Part shown: positions 16,871 to 24,495 of the stretch, piece after piece | Layout: every line of letters begins with the position of its first letter | How positions within the stretch are numbered: the stretch's first letter is position 1 | Source of the DNA: Tindallia sp. MSAO_Bac2 | Lineage (GTDB): Bacteria; Bacillota; Clostridia; Peptostreptococcales; Tindalliaceae | Reading direction: 5' to 3' | DNA length: 33,560 nt | Assembly: GCA_003838145.1 (NCBI GenBank) | Contig: QYZZ01000125.1 | Location: forward strand, 1 to 33,560 | The notes under the pieces: model-generated | Databases searched by the model: none | What the model saw: the letters and a program-made list of their open reading frames with translations, nothing else | What the model was told of the DNA's origin: nothing | Program-made: the position numbers and the translations under genes

Positions 16871-16887
16871 ACCGCCTGTTTTTCGGC
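16871..16887. repeat. 17-bp direct repeat flanking the activator gene (second copy 15411-15427)
   Basis: ACCGCCTGTTTTTCGGC occurs here, just 5-prime of the activator gene, and identically at 15411-15427 inside its terminator. On the minus strand this copy contains part of the activator ribosome binding site. The next bases form a small hairpin (CGGCA and TGCCG). The origin is unknown. Confidence 0.6.
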
Positions 16888-16898
16888 ATTATTGCCGA

Positions 16899-18086
16899 TT
16901 ATTCAGCGCCGCTGCCATTGTCGTCTTTTTCCTTTTTTCTGGGTGGCCTGGGACCCTGATACTGATAATACTGGCACATAATCCTTCCATTATAAAGCTT
17001 TCGTCTGCGATCCGCTTTTTTCCCAAAATCAGTTTCCAGATCCGGATATGCTGTCAGTATATATTTCGACCATGTCTCCAGACCCAACAACACCTTGCCG
17101 AACTCTCTGTATAGTTGTTGTACTTCCGCCTCTTCCCCCATCCGCTCTCCATAAGGAGGATTTGTAATAACACATCCATAATGATAACGGGATCTCAACT
17201 CCCTGAAGTCTCGCTTCTCAAAGTGTATCTCATCTTCCAGAAACGCTTCCTGAGCATAATGCCTTGCCGAGCGCAGAGACCTTTCATCAATGTCAAATCC
17301 CTGTATTTGGATGGGCTCATCATAACGTGCCACATCATGAGTTTCACGCCGGGCCTGTCTCCAGTTTTCAGCCGGGATCCATGGCCAGGACTCAGATATA
17401 AATTCACGATTCATTCCCGGTGCCAGGTTTTTACCAATCAATGCAGCTTCAATAGGAATGGTTCCTGAACCGCAAAAGGGGTCTATCAGAACTCTTTCCG
17501 GTTTCCAGAAGCTTAACTGCACAAGCGCTGAAGCCAACGTCTCCTTGAGCGGTGCCTGGTGGGTGCTTTTTCTATATCCACGCTTATGAAGTCCTTCTCC
17601 GCTGGTATCAATGGTCAACGTTGCTCTGTCTTTTAGCAGCGCTACTTCGATTCGATACTCGCTGTCTGTTTCTTCAAACCATTCTTTATGATACCTTTGC
17701 TTCAGACTTTCCACCACAGCTTTTTTAACAATGGCCTGACAGTCCGGTACACTGCTTAGCTGTGATTTTACAGATTTACCGATGACCGGAAATCTGCCTT
17801 CTTTGGGGATCCACCGACTCCAGTCGAGAGCCTTTGTTTTTTCAAAGAGTTCTTCAAAGGACTTTGCCTGAAATTCACCGACTTTAAGCAGAACTCTTTC
17901 TGCAGTTCTCAGCCAAAGATTACATCTGCAAATTGCATCCACCGGTCCTGTAAATGTAACACGGCCATTTTCAGTCTCCACCACTTCGTAACCAAGGCTT
18001 TTTATTTCTCTGGCTGCAATGGCTTCCAGTCCAAAAGCCGCTGTTGCTATTAATGTTATTTGAGAAGATTGCTCATTGTTTTTCAC
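16899..18086 (-). CDS. THUMP-domain class I SAM-dependent RNA methyltransferase (RlmL/YpsC family)
   Basis: This protein of about 395 residues is predicted to make N2-methylguanosine in 23S rRNA, as for RlmL and its Bacillus relative YpsC. The N-terminal ferredoxin-like/THUMP part begins ITLIATAAFGLEAIAAREIK. The Rossmann methyltransferase part has LIDPFCGSGTIPIEAALIG as the SAM motif and CVITNPPYGERMGEEAE with the catalytic NPPY typical of base N-methyltransferases. I start at the GTG at 18086, one base after the cupin stop, because the family begins there; GGAGGAAGG lies within the last cupin codons. The longer frame to 18236 would lie inside the cupin gene. The exact target nucleotide cannot be read from sequence. 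Confidence 0.88.
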   Translation of the reverse strand: MKNNEQSSQITLIATAAFGLEAIAAREIKSLGYEVVETENGRVTFTGPVDAICRCNLWLRTAERVLLKVGEFQAKSFEELFEKTKALDWSRWIPKEGRFPVIGKSVKSQLSSVPDCQAIVKKAVVESLKQRYHKEWFEETDSEYRIEVALLKDRATLTIDTSGEGLHKRGYRKSTHQAPLKETLASALVQLSFWKPERVLIDPFCGSGTIPIEAALIGKNLAPGMNREFISESWPWIPAENWRQARRETHDVARYDEPIQIQGFDIDERSLRSARHYAQEAFLEDEIHFEKRDFRELRSRYHYGCVITNPPYGERMGEEAEVQQLYREFGKVLLGLETWSKYILTAYPDLETDFGKKADRRRKLYNGRIMCQYYQYQGPRPPRKKEKDDNGSGAE

Positions 18087-18087
18087 T

Positions 18088-18435
18088 TTATTGATGTCCT
18101 TCCTCCGGTACAATGCAAATGAATTCAAAAGGTTCACTGCCATCGTTTCTGAATTGGTGTTTCTTTCCTGCAGGCACATAAGCATAGGAGCCTTCTTTAA
18201 CCGGATGTTCTTTTCCATCCATAAACAAGGTTCCATACCCTTTAACCATGTAGTTTATATGTGGCCATGGATGCTCATGTCGAGGTGTGTACCCACCGGG
18301 CTTCAGCTCGAAAAGACGCATTACATGGCTCTCCCAGCCCTCTTTCGGTGAAACAAGTACTTTCATGGACGCTTCACTGGCTTCCGGATGTGTAACCTGT
18401 TTTTTTTCTGCTTCCTGCACATGAGAAATAATCAT
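18088..18435 (-). CDS. Small single-domain cupin protein
   Basis: This 115-residue protein has one cupin barrel. The first motif reads PRHEHPWPHINYMVKG; it keeps the HxH pair, but an isoleucine stands where the usual metal-binding glutamate follows. The second motif contains YVPAGKKHQF, with the last conserved histidine. Three histidines could still bind a metal. Function is unknown: members bind metals, sugars or small ligands. A GGAGGAGG site precedes the ATG. It overlaps no neighbour but is followed after one base by the methyltransferase start, so the two are probably cotranscribed. Confidence 0.8.
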   Translation of the reverse strand: MIISHVQEAEKKQVTHPEASEASMKVLVSPKEGWESHVMRLFELKPGGYTPRHEHPWPHINYMVKGYGTLFMDGKEHPVKEGSYAYVPAGKKHQFRNDGSEPFEFICIVPEEGHQ

Positions 18436-18460
18436 TTTTCCTCCTCCTTCAATATATTTC

Positions 18461-18793
18461 TTAGCACATCTGATTTTTAGGCTTTCCTTTCCTTCGCTTT
18501 TCGTCTATTTCTGCAACATTTTTCTCAATCTGTCTCCATGTCCAAAGCCCCCAGAGGCTTCCCACAGCCATAAATGTCAATACGGTTATCATTCCAGAAC
18601 CGCTGAATACTGTATTCCTCCAGGCCGAAAAAGAAAAACCATCGTTCCATAAGCTTTGAATTGTTAAAAACAAAAACCCTGTTAAAAGCCCCCAGCTTAA
18701 AATACCGTTGAACAAAATATGCGTCCGTTTCCCCCGTTGATGATAACGAATCAGTGCTTGTTGTCTTTCAGTCAGCTTTGTTTTACGTCCCAC
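18461..18793 (-). CDS. Small membrane protein of unknown function
   Basis: I do not recognise this 110-residue protein. A basic N-terminus (GRKTKLTERQQALIRYHQRG) is followed by two membrane segments (about 28-48 and 66-87) separated by a short aromatic loop, and then a charged tail. The GTG start at 18793 follows AGGGG at 6-base spacing. The longer frame to 18922 would overlap both a terminator and the promoter at 18839-18868. It starts a likely operon with the cupin, the rRNA methyltransferase and the sigma-54 activator. Confidence 0.6.
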   Translation of the reverse strand: MGRKTKLTERQQALIRYHQRGKRTHILFNGILSWGLLTGFLFLTIQSLWNDGFSFSAWRNTVFSGSGMITVLTFMAVGSLWGLWTWRQIEKNVAEIDEKRRKGKPKNQMC

Positions 18794-18838
18794 CTGAATC
18801 CCCTTTCCTGATGCTGTTCTTTGAAGCGGTTTTGTTTT

Positions 18839-18868
18839 ATTATAGCAAATATCATCATCCTTCGCCAA
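18839..18868 (-). promoter_or_regulatory. Promoter of the membrane protein-cupin-methyltransferase-activator operon
   Basis: On the minus strand a perfect TATAAT (18839-18844) preceded by TGC (extended -10) is found, with TTGGCG (18863-18868) 18 bases upstream. It lies between the terminator of the 59-residue protein gene and the GTG at 18793. Confidence 0.7.
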
Positions 18869-18882
18869 TGAAGTCATTACAA

Positions 18883-18907
18883 AGAAAAAAGACCCACTCC
18901 GGGTCTT
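18883..18907 (-). terminator. Terminator of the 59-residue protein gene
   Basis: AAGACCC (18889-18895) pairs with GGGTCTT (18901-18907) around a 5-base loop, and on the minus strand it is followed by a T-rich tract. The stop codon lies in the stem. Confidence 0.85.
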
Positions 18908-19085
18908 AGTTGGTCCTGTCATCTACCGGCACTTCAGTAACTTCCCTGCGAACCAGCACTTTTAATTTTTCCGGCGTCAACACTGTTCCTTTTTTCATAA
19001 GCAGAAGACCGGAGTCATTGTACAGATCTTCTGACAAAACCATTCCCACTTCACATTGATCCAGTGGAATCTTTGACTTCAGCAT
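18906..19085 (-). CDS. Orphan small protein resembling the N-terminal module of HD-GYP proteins, under a c-di-GMP riboswitch
   Basis: This 59-residue protein (MLKSKIPLDQCEVGMVLSED...) is not a family I can name. Its core VGMVLSEDLYNDSGLLLMKK followed by GTVLT aligns without gaps to residues 13-36 of the HD-GYP protein at 28940-30013 (NSILADPVYDRQGKMIYPPG then TAVT). It shares the Leu, Tyr, Gly, Gly-Thr and Thr positions, and the match continues to a shared Val-Glu-x-x-x-Val end. This segment usually precedes or links HD-GYP domains; here it stands alone. The ATG at 19085 follows GGAG at 9 bases; an ATG three codons upstream is too close to that site. Its own promoter, a c-di-GMP-I riboswitch and flanking terminators make it a single-gene unit. 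A role in c-di-GMP signalling is inference. Confidence 0.75.
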   Translation of the reverse strand: MLKSKIPLDQCEVGMVLSEDLYNDSGLLLMKKGTVLTPEKLKVLVRREVTEVPVDDRTN

Positions 19086-19126
19086 TGTGATCATCTCCTT
19101 TTGCTATACTTGATTGTATTCACAAC

Positions 19127-19154
19127 AAAATAAAAGACCCGTTGCAAACGGGTC
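19127..19154 (-). terminator. Riboswitch expression-platform terminator
   Basis: A perfect 8-bp stem (GACCCGTT 19136-19143 with AACGGGTC 19147-19154, loop GCA) followed on the minus strand by TTTTATTTTG lies between the aptamer and the 59-residue gene. Its 5-prime arm is also complementary to the 3-prime strand of the aptamer P1 helix. Confidence 0.88.
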
Positions 19155-19181
19155 GCCAATAGCAAAAAAAACCATGATTCT

Positions 19182-19258
19182 GGCAACCCGACCATCCTAT
19201 CAGAATTAGCTGACGTAGACTCGTGGCTTTGCGTCACCGACTTTCGTGCGGCTTTGCC
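19182..19258 (-). promoter_or_regulatory. Cyclic di-GMP-I (GEMM-I) riboswitch aptamer
   Basis: The minus strand shows the GEMM-I landmarks in order. GGCAA (19258-19254) pairs with TTGCC (19186-19182) as P1. Next come GCAAAGCC-type junction sequences, a GAAA tetraloop hairpin (CACGAAAGTC region), the invariant GTGACGCAAAGCCACG and the tetraloop-receptor arm with GGGTCT-like GAGTCTACG. The first hairpin needs one bulged C. A sigma-A promoter lies just upstream and a terminator just downstream. Confidence 0.92.
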
Positions 19259-19275
19259 TTTTTCTTCTTTTCTTA

Positions 19276-19304
19276 ATTTTAACACAAACCGAAAATTTTG
19301 ACAA
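19276..19304 (-). promoter_or_regulatory. Sigma-A promoter of the riboswitch transcript
   Basis: On the minus strand TTGTCA (19299-19304), a 17-base spacer and TAAAAT (19276-19281) match the consensus at 5/6 in each element. The start near 19269 is about 10 bases before the aptamer. It lies in the short gap after pyrC, so the riboswitch gene is independent of pyrC. Confidence 0.8.
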
Positions 19305-19324
19305 CAATCCAGCAGTAACCGACT

Positions 19325-20605
19325 CTAACCTTCTTCCTGGTATCGCACCTCCCCATTTACCATTGTCATGGTCACTTTTCCTCGCAATGCCATGGCATGG
19401 TATGGGGTATTCCTTGCTTTGGAGTAAAAACACTGACTGTCAACTATCCATCGACGGTTCGGGTCAACCAGAACAAGATCTGCATCCATTCCCGGAGAGA
19501 CTTCGCCCTTGCTTTCAAGTCCCAGTAGTTTGGCCGGCCGGGAGCTCATTCGATACGCCAGCTCTTTTAGGCTCAGAATGTTTTGATCTACCAAATAAGT
19601 ATTCCCAACAGAAAAAGCTGTTTCCAAACCTATAATTCCATTGGCGGAATGAATAAGGTCATCTGTTTTATCGCTGTCCAGATGAGGCGCATGATCCGTT
19701 GCAATAACATCAATCGTTCCATCTTTCAAACCTTTTTGAACCGCTTTTACATCATCCTGTGTTCGCAGGGGCGGACTCATTTTTGCCATGGAGCCCCGGG
19801 TCAGAACAGCTTCCTCTGTCAGTGAAAAGTGGTGAGGAGCAGCTTCACAGGATACCAGAACGCCTCTGGCCTTTGCTTCCCTGATTAACCTGACGCTTTC
19901 CGCCGCACTGACATGCTGGATATGCAACGGACAATTAAGCTTTTCTGCCAGATACAAGTCCCGGTGAATCATTATTGCCTCAGCCATAACCGGTACACCC
20001 TGTAAATTTAGTTTTCGGGATATCCGGCCCTGATTGATACTGCGGTCAAACATCATACTTTCATCCTCACAGTGAAGCCCGACCATCAGTCCTTCCCGTA
20101 ATCCATCCTGCAGCGCTTCAGCAAGAATAGCAGCATTGGATACCGGTCTTCCGTCATCTGTTACTCCTATAAACCTTGGGTGTTTGTACAAACTGAAATC
20201 TGTCTTTTCCTCCCCGGCCAGACCTTTTGAAATGCTTCCCATTAGCAAAACCTGACAGGGAAGCTTCTCCGTTCTGGCAAGCAGGTCGTCGATAGCATCC
20301 GTATGATCCGGCACCGGCTGCGTGTTGGGCATGCAAACAACGCTTGTGTAACCGCCAGCCAGAGCTGCCCTGGATCCAGTTTCCAGAGTCTCCTTCTCTT
20401 CCCCTCCCGGTTCACGAAAATGCACGTGCATATCAATAAATCCAGGAAGCAGCCACTGGAATTTTCCATCGATCACCTTTGCACCTTCAACCTCTGTGGC
20501 GTCAATAAACTTTTCGATTTTTCCTTCTGAAATCAAAATATTCCCTTTCAAAGGTTCTCCGTTTTCCGGGGAGTAATACCCGATGTTTCGTATCAGTGTT
20601 TTCAT
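19325..20605 (-). CDS. pyrC: Dihydroorotase
   Basis: This 426-residue class I dihydroorotase cyclises carbamoyl-aspartate to dihydroorotate in pyrimidine synthesis. Amidohydrolase signatures are the zinc pair in FIDMHVHFREPG (His60 and His62), GGYTSVVCMPNTQP, and the late VIATDHAPH with the catalytic aspartate. The length is usual for the bacterial class I type. The ATG follows a GGAGT site, 12 bases after the penicillin-binding protein stop, so it is probably read from the promoter at 23012-23040. No other pyr gene is nearby, so this is a detached copy; a hydantoinase-like paralogue is less likely given the PNTQP and DHAPH motifs. Confidence 0.93.
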   Translation of the reverse strand: MKTLIRNIGYYSPENGEPLKGNILISEGKIEKFIDATEVEGAKVIDGKFQWLLPGFIDMHVHFREPGGEEKETLETGSRAALAGGYTSVVCMPNTQPVPDHTDAIDDLLARTEKLPCQVLLMGSISKGLAGEEKTDFSLYKHPRFIGVTDDGRPVSNAAILAEALQDGLREGLMVGLHCEDESMMFDRSINQGRISRKLNLQGVPVMAEAIMIHRDLYLAEKLNCPLHIQHVSAAESVRLIREAKARGVLVSCEAAPHHFSLTEEAVLTRGSMAKMSPPLRTQDDVKAVQKGLKDGTIDVIATDHAPHLDSDKTDDLIHSANGIIGLETAFSVGNTYLVDQNILSLKELAYRMSSRPAKLLGLESKGEVSPGMDADLVLVDPNRRWIVDSQCFYSKARNTPYHAMALRGKVTMTMVNGEVRYQEEG

Positions 20606-20617
20606 GGACTCACTCCT

Positions 20618-22975
20618 TTATTCATGGTCGTTCATTTCTATGTTTTCTTCACTTTCAGAAGACTCCTGTTCAGTATCTGCGGTTTCTTCCGACTCCTCCG
20701 GTTCTTCCGGGATCACCGGGGGAGGAGGTGCCCGATGAATCCTGCAGTAGCTGTCTGGTTCAGTACCGAGAATAAATAGTTCCTGCCTGGTTCTGTTACA
20801 GTAGCGATTTGCCAGGAGTCCGGATGAAGTACAGATTGTTTCTGTAACTATATCCTTAGGCTCCCGATACTCCTTCGCTTCTTTTTCTTCATGAATGGCC
20901 GTCATCATAATCTGCCAAAGCTCAGCTGCCATTCCACTGCCATCAGACAAAGCTTCCGGGCGGTCATTTCCAATCCACAGCCCTGCAGCATAATAAGGAG
21001 TGTACCCTACGAACCAGGCATCTTTCTGATCGGAAGTGGTTCCGGTTTTACCGGCAACCGGAATCAGCTCATTCCGGGGATCAAGCCTGGCACGGGATCC
21101 GGTGCCGTAAGTGATGCTGTGCACCATTAAATCCGTCATTATATATGCGGTTTGTGGCGTCACCACCCGTTCTCTGGACGCATTTCGTTCCACAAGAACA
21201 TTTCCCTGCCGGTCAGTTATGTGTGTAAAGGTATATGGTTCTGTGTAGATACCTTCATTGGCCAGAACACTATATGCCGCCGTCATTTCCAGTGGTGAAA
21301 TCCCCAGTGTCATTCCACCCAGCGCCGTCGAAAAAGTTTCATCGTGATAGGATGCACCATCCATGCCGGTATGAGGTTCATTCCTTTTTACCAGTGATGT
21401 GATTCCAAGCCTTTCCAGGTATTCAAACATGATATCGTATGCTCCCTGACGACTGCCGCCTATTTCGTGCAGCAGTTTTACTGTTGCCACATTACTGGAC
21501 CATTGCAGAGCGTCTCTCAGCGTGATATTACCAAAATATCCCTGCTGGTACCAGTTCCGGGGCCAGGGTCGGTTAGGATTTTGTGGATCAAGATAGACAG
21601 GAGCATCGTGAATAATTGATGCAGCCGTTTTTCCTTTATCAATGGCAGGTGTATAAACCGCCAGTGGTTTGATGGCCGATCCCGGTTGTCTTGGAAGTAG
21701 TGCCCGGTTCAGAACATTTCTTCCTGTAACCATTCGCCCCCCTGAGATACCTCTAATTGCACCGCTTTGATAATCCATTACGACAAACGCACTTTGGGGC
21801 TGGATATTTCCGTGAATATCCCTCAGTAAATTACCTTCTGTATCGCGCATGGTTTCAGGAAATGCATCCGGGTCAGCAAAGGTTCTTTCTATGACCTGTT
21901 GTATTTCCATATCCAGTGTACTATGGATATGCAATCCTCCCGCATATAGAAAGTGCCTGGCTTCTTCAAGACTGTGACCCCAGTCCTGAAGAAGGTTAAT
22001 AACATCCCGCTTCACCAGGTCAGCAAAGTATGAAGCTATTTCGTCTCTATGCTGCTGTCTCCCCGGGTTTAACAATTCTTCCAGCTCAGTATCCACCGCT
22101 TCATTGTACTGGTTGGTTGTGATCCATCCCAGTTCTTTCATTTTACGAAGAACCATCCGTTGTCTATGTATTGTCTCCGGTTGAATCACCGTCACATAAT
22201 TATTGTCCAAATGTTGAAGTATCAATTTTTCATCTACTGCCTGATCTTCTCTGACGGTTATAAAAGGAGCATACCTTGAAGGATTTCGTGGTATTCCGGC
22301 TAATAACGCAGCCTCTGCCAGAGTCAGCTGATCAACGTTTTTAGAAAAATACACCTGTGCTGCCGCCTGAACTCCATAAGCTCCTGCTCCTAAATAAATA
22401 GTGTTCAGGTACGTCTCCAGAATTTTTTCTTTTGAAAGGTTCTGGTCCATCTGAATCCCATAGTACATATCCTGAATTTTCCGGGTATAGGTCTGCTCAT
22501 GAGACAGAAAAAGATTTTTTGCCAATTGCTGGTTGATGGTGCTGGCACCCTGACGGCTGCCGGTGCGGTAATTCGTCCATCCGGCACCTAAAATCCTTCG
22601 AATGTCGATACCAGAATGATTCCAAAAACGTTCATCTTCAATGGCCACAAATGCATTCTGAAGGACAGCAGGCATTTCATCATAAGTAATGATTTCACGG
22701 TACATTGGCGTTTCAATTTTTTCCAGCACTTCCCACTCATCGCCATTCTGATAATAGATAAATGAACTTTCATCCAGCAAGCGATACAGATTTTCCGTAT
22801 TAATCGGCTCCAGATCAGACACGATATTATGGACAATGGCAATAGTGGTGCCGGTAACCGCTCCAAAAACGATGAGCATCACCAGCACCACTGTGATGAA
22901 AATTCGACGAAAGAATCGAGACCACTTTCGTTTTTTTATTAACTGTTTTTCTGTTCGCGGCTTTTTACTGTTCAT
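20618..22975 (-). CDS. Class A penicillin-binding protein (PBP1A type)
   Basis: This 785-residue bifunctional peptidoglycan synthase sits in the cytoplasmic membrane. After a basic N-terminus comes one membrane anchor (about 25-50). The GT51 glycosyltransferase domain shows EDERFWNHSGID (catalytic Glu113) and RQGASTINQQLAKN (141-154). The transpeptidase domain has the active-site SAIK (Ser433, Lys436), SSN (493-495) and KTGTT (643-647). A short acidic, proline- and glutamate-rich tail follows RAPPPPVIPEEP. The ATG has only a weak GGGGT-like site. The gene has its own promoter just past gatB and precedes pyrC by 12 bases. Confidence 0.94.
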   Translation of the reverse strand: MNSKKPRTEKQLIKKRKWSRFFRRIFITVVLVMLIVFGAVTGTTIAIVHNIVSDLEPINTENLYRLLDESSFIYYQNGDEWEVLEKIETPMYREIITYDEMPAVLQNAFVAIEDERFWNHSGIDIRRILGAGWTNYRTGSRQGASTINQQLAKNLFLSHEQTYTRKIQDMYYGIQMDQNLSKEKILETYLNTIYLGAGAYGVQAAAQVYFSKNVDQLTLAEAALLAGIPRNPSRYAPFITVREDQAVDEKLILQHLDNNYVTVIQPETIHRQRMVLRKMKELGWITTNQYNEAVDTELEELLNPGRQQHRDEIASYFADLVKRDVINLLQDWGHSLEEARHFLYAGGLHIHSTLDMEIQQVIERTFADPDAFPETMRDTEGNLLRDIHGNIQPQSAFVVMDYQSGAIRGISGGRMVTGRNVLNRALLPRQPGSAIKPLAVYTPAIDKGKTAASIIHDAPVYLDPQNPNRPWPRNWYQQGYFGNITLRDALQWSSNVATVKLLHEIGGSRQGAYDIMFEYLERLGITSLVKRNEPHTGMDGASYHDETFSTALGGMTLGISPLEMTAAYSVLANEGIYTEPYTFTHITDRQGNVLVERNASRERVVTPQTAYIMTDLMVHSITYGTGSRARLDPRNELIPVAGKTGTTSDQKDAWFVGYTPYYAAGLWIGNDRPEALSDGSGMAAELWQIMMTAIHEEKEAKEYREPKDIVTETICTSSGLLANRYCNRTRQELFILGTEPDSYCRIHRAPPPPVIPEEPEESEETADTEQESSESEENIEMNDHE

Positions 22976-23011
22976 ACCAGTACCCCATTCGCAATCCCTG
23001 CTACTGATATC

Positions 23012-23040
23012 ATTGTAAAGGATTAGCAGAAATGGTGCAA
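23012..23040 (-). promoter_or_regulatory. Sigma-A promoter of the penicillin-binding protein-pyrC operon
   Basis: On the minus strand TTGCAC (23035-23040), a 17-base spacer and TACAAT (23012-23017) lie between the gatB stop and the ATG at 22975. No terminator for gatB is visible, so read-through may add to this promoter. Confidence 0.75.
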
Positions 23041-23058
23041 CGCCCAGTTTCCTAATAT

Positions 23059-24495
23059 TTAGTCTATGAGCGTTTCTTCCAGCATGCTTTTAGCAACCTG
23101 CGGGTTAGCCTGACCTTTTGAGGCCTTCATTACCTGTCCCATCAGAAATCCAATGGCTTGTTTTTTACCGCTTTTAAAATCCTCCACAGAAGCAGGATTT
23201 TCAGCAATTACCTTTTCGATGATTGCCTGCAATTCATCCTGACCGCTTATTTGTTTTAATCCTTTTTCCTGGATAATCTTTTCAGGTGGTTTTCCAGTTT
23301 CCATCATTTCATCAAAAACTTCCCGGCCGGCAGTCCCACTAATAGTACCTTTTTCGATCAGTTCTATCAGCTTTGCCAGGTCTTCAGCCTTTAATGGTTG
23401 CTCTTCTGCCGTCAGCTCCATTTCTTTCATCGACCGGAGAAAATCTCCCAAAATCCAGTTTGCCGAGGCCTTCGGGTCCGCTCCTGACTCCACCACTTCT
23501 TCGTAAAACTGACTTAGAGCCATTTCACCGACAAGTATTTCCACTTCTTTCGGAGTTAATCCATAAGTTTTTAAAAACCGCCGGGATTTTTCATCCGGTA
23601 ATTCAGGCAGCTGACGTTCCATTTTGTTAATCAGCTCTTCTTCAATGTAAACCGGCTTAAGATCCGGTTCAGGAAAATATCGGTAATCGTGAGCATCTTC
23701 CTTTGTTCGCATGGAAATCGTTCTTCCTTTTGCTGCATCCCACCGGCGTGTTTCTTGTACTACTTTTTCACCCTCGTTAAAACTGTAGAGCTCCAACTGC
23801 CGTTTTTCTTCTTTTTCCAGCGCCTTTTGAAGTTCCTTGAATGAGTTAATATTTTTTAATTCTACTTTAGCATTAAAGTGATCCTGTCCGTAAGGCCTGA
23901 CAGAGATATTCCCATCGCACCTGAGGGACCCTTGTTCCATCCGGCAATCGGAAACGCCTGCATATTGCAAGATGGATCGGACGGCTTTCAGGTATGCAAC
24001 TGCCTCTTCCGGAGATCTCATATCCGCTTCGGAAACAATTTCTATCAGAGGAACGCCTACACGGTTATAATCGATAAAAGACACGGGATCTTCCTCATCG
24101 TGAAGTAATTTTCCGGCATCTTCTTCAATATGAATACGGTGTACCCGCACCCTTTTCACTTCTTCTCCACTGGCGATTTCCACGTAGCCACCGGTACAAA
24201 TCGGCAGGTCGTACTGTGATATTTGATAGGCTTTAGGCAAATCAGGATAAAAGTAGTTTTTGCGATCCATTTTGTTGGTTCTTTGGATTTCACAATTCAG
24301 AGCTAATCCTGCTTTTACTGCCATTTCCACAACAGCTTCATTCAGGACCGGCAACGTACCCGGTAATCCAAGGCAGACAGGGCATGTATTCCGATTAGGC
24401 GGAGAGCCAAAAGTTGTAGGGCAATTACAGAAGATTTTCGTCTTTGTATCCAGCTCAACATGAACTTCCAGGCCTATTATGGTTTCCCAGTTCAT
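23059..24495 (-). CDS. gatB: Asp-tRNA(Asn)/Glu-tRNA(Gln) amidotransferase subunit B
   Basis: This 478-residue subunit binds the misacylated tRNA and phosphorylates the carboxyl group before amidation. The start MNWETIIGLEVHVEL, the zinc cysteines in FCNCPTTFG and NTCPVCLGLPG, and the kinase-domain segment MDRKNYFYPDLPKAYQISQ identify it. The C-terminal YqeY-like tail domain (about 405-478) is present. The ATG overlaps the gatA stop (ATGA) and has GGAGG upstream. It is the last gene of the aspS-gatCAB operon; the T-box upstream suggests that asparagine formation is a main task. Confidence 0.97.
   Translation of the reverse strand: MNWETIIGLEVHVELDTKTKIFCNCPTTFGSPPNRNTCPVCLGLPGTLPVLNEAVVEMAVKAGLALNCEIQRTNKMDRKNYFYPDLPKAYQISQYDLPICTGGYVEIASGEEVKRVRVHRIHIEEDAGKLLHDEEDPVSFIDYNRVGVPLIEIVSEADMRSPEEAVAYLKAVRSILQYAGVSDCRMEQGSLRCDGNISVRPYGQDHFNAKVELKNINSFKELQKALEKEEKRQLELYSFNEGEKVVQETRRWDAAKGRTISMRTKEDAHDYRYFPEPDLKPVYIEEELINKMERQLPELPDEKSRRFLKTYGLTPKEVEILVGEMALSQFYEEVVESGADPKASANWILGDFLRSMKEMELTAEEQPLKAEDLAKLIELIEKGTISGTAGREVFDEMMETGKPPEKIIQEKGLKQISGQDELQAIIEKVIAENPASVEDFKSGKKQAIGFLMGQVMKASKGQANPQVAKSMLEETLID

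Noticed and set aside
18794-18922. Longer start for the 110-residue membrane protein.
   Set aside because: The extension runs through the upstream gene terminator and the extended -10 promoter.
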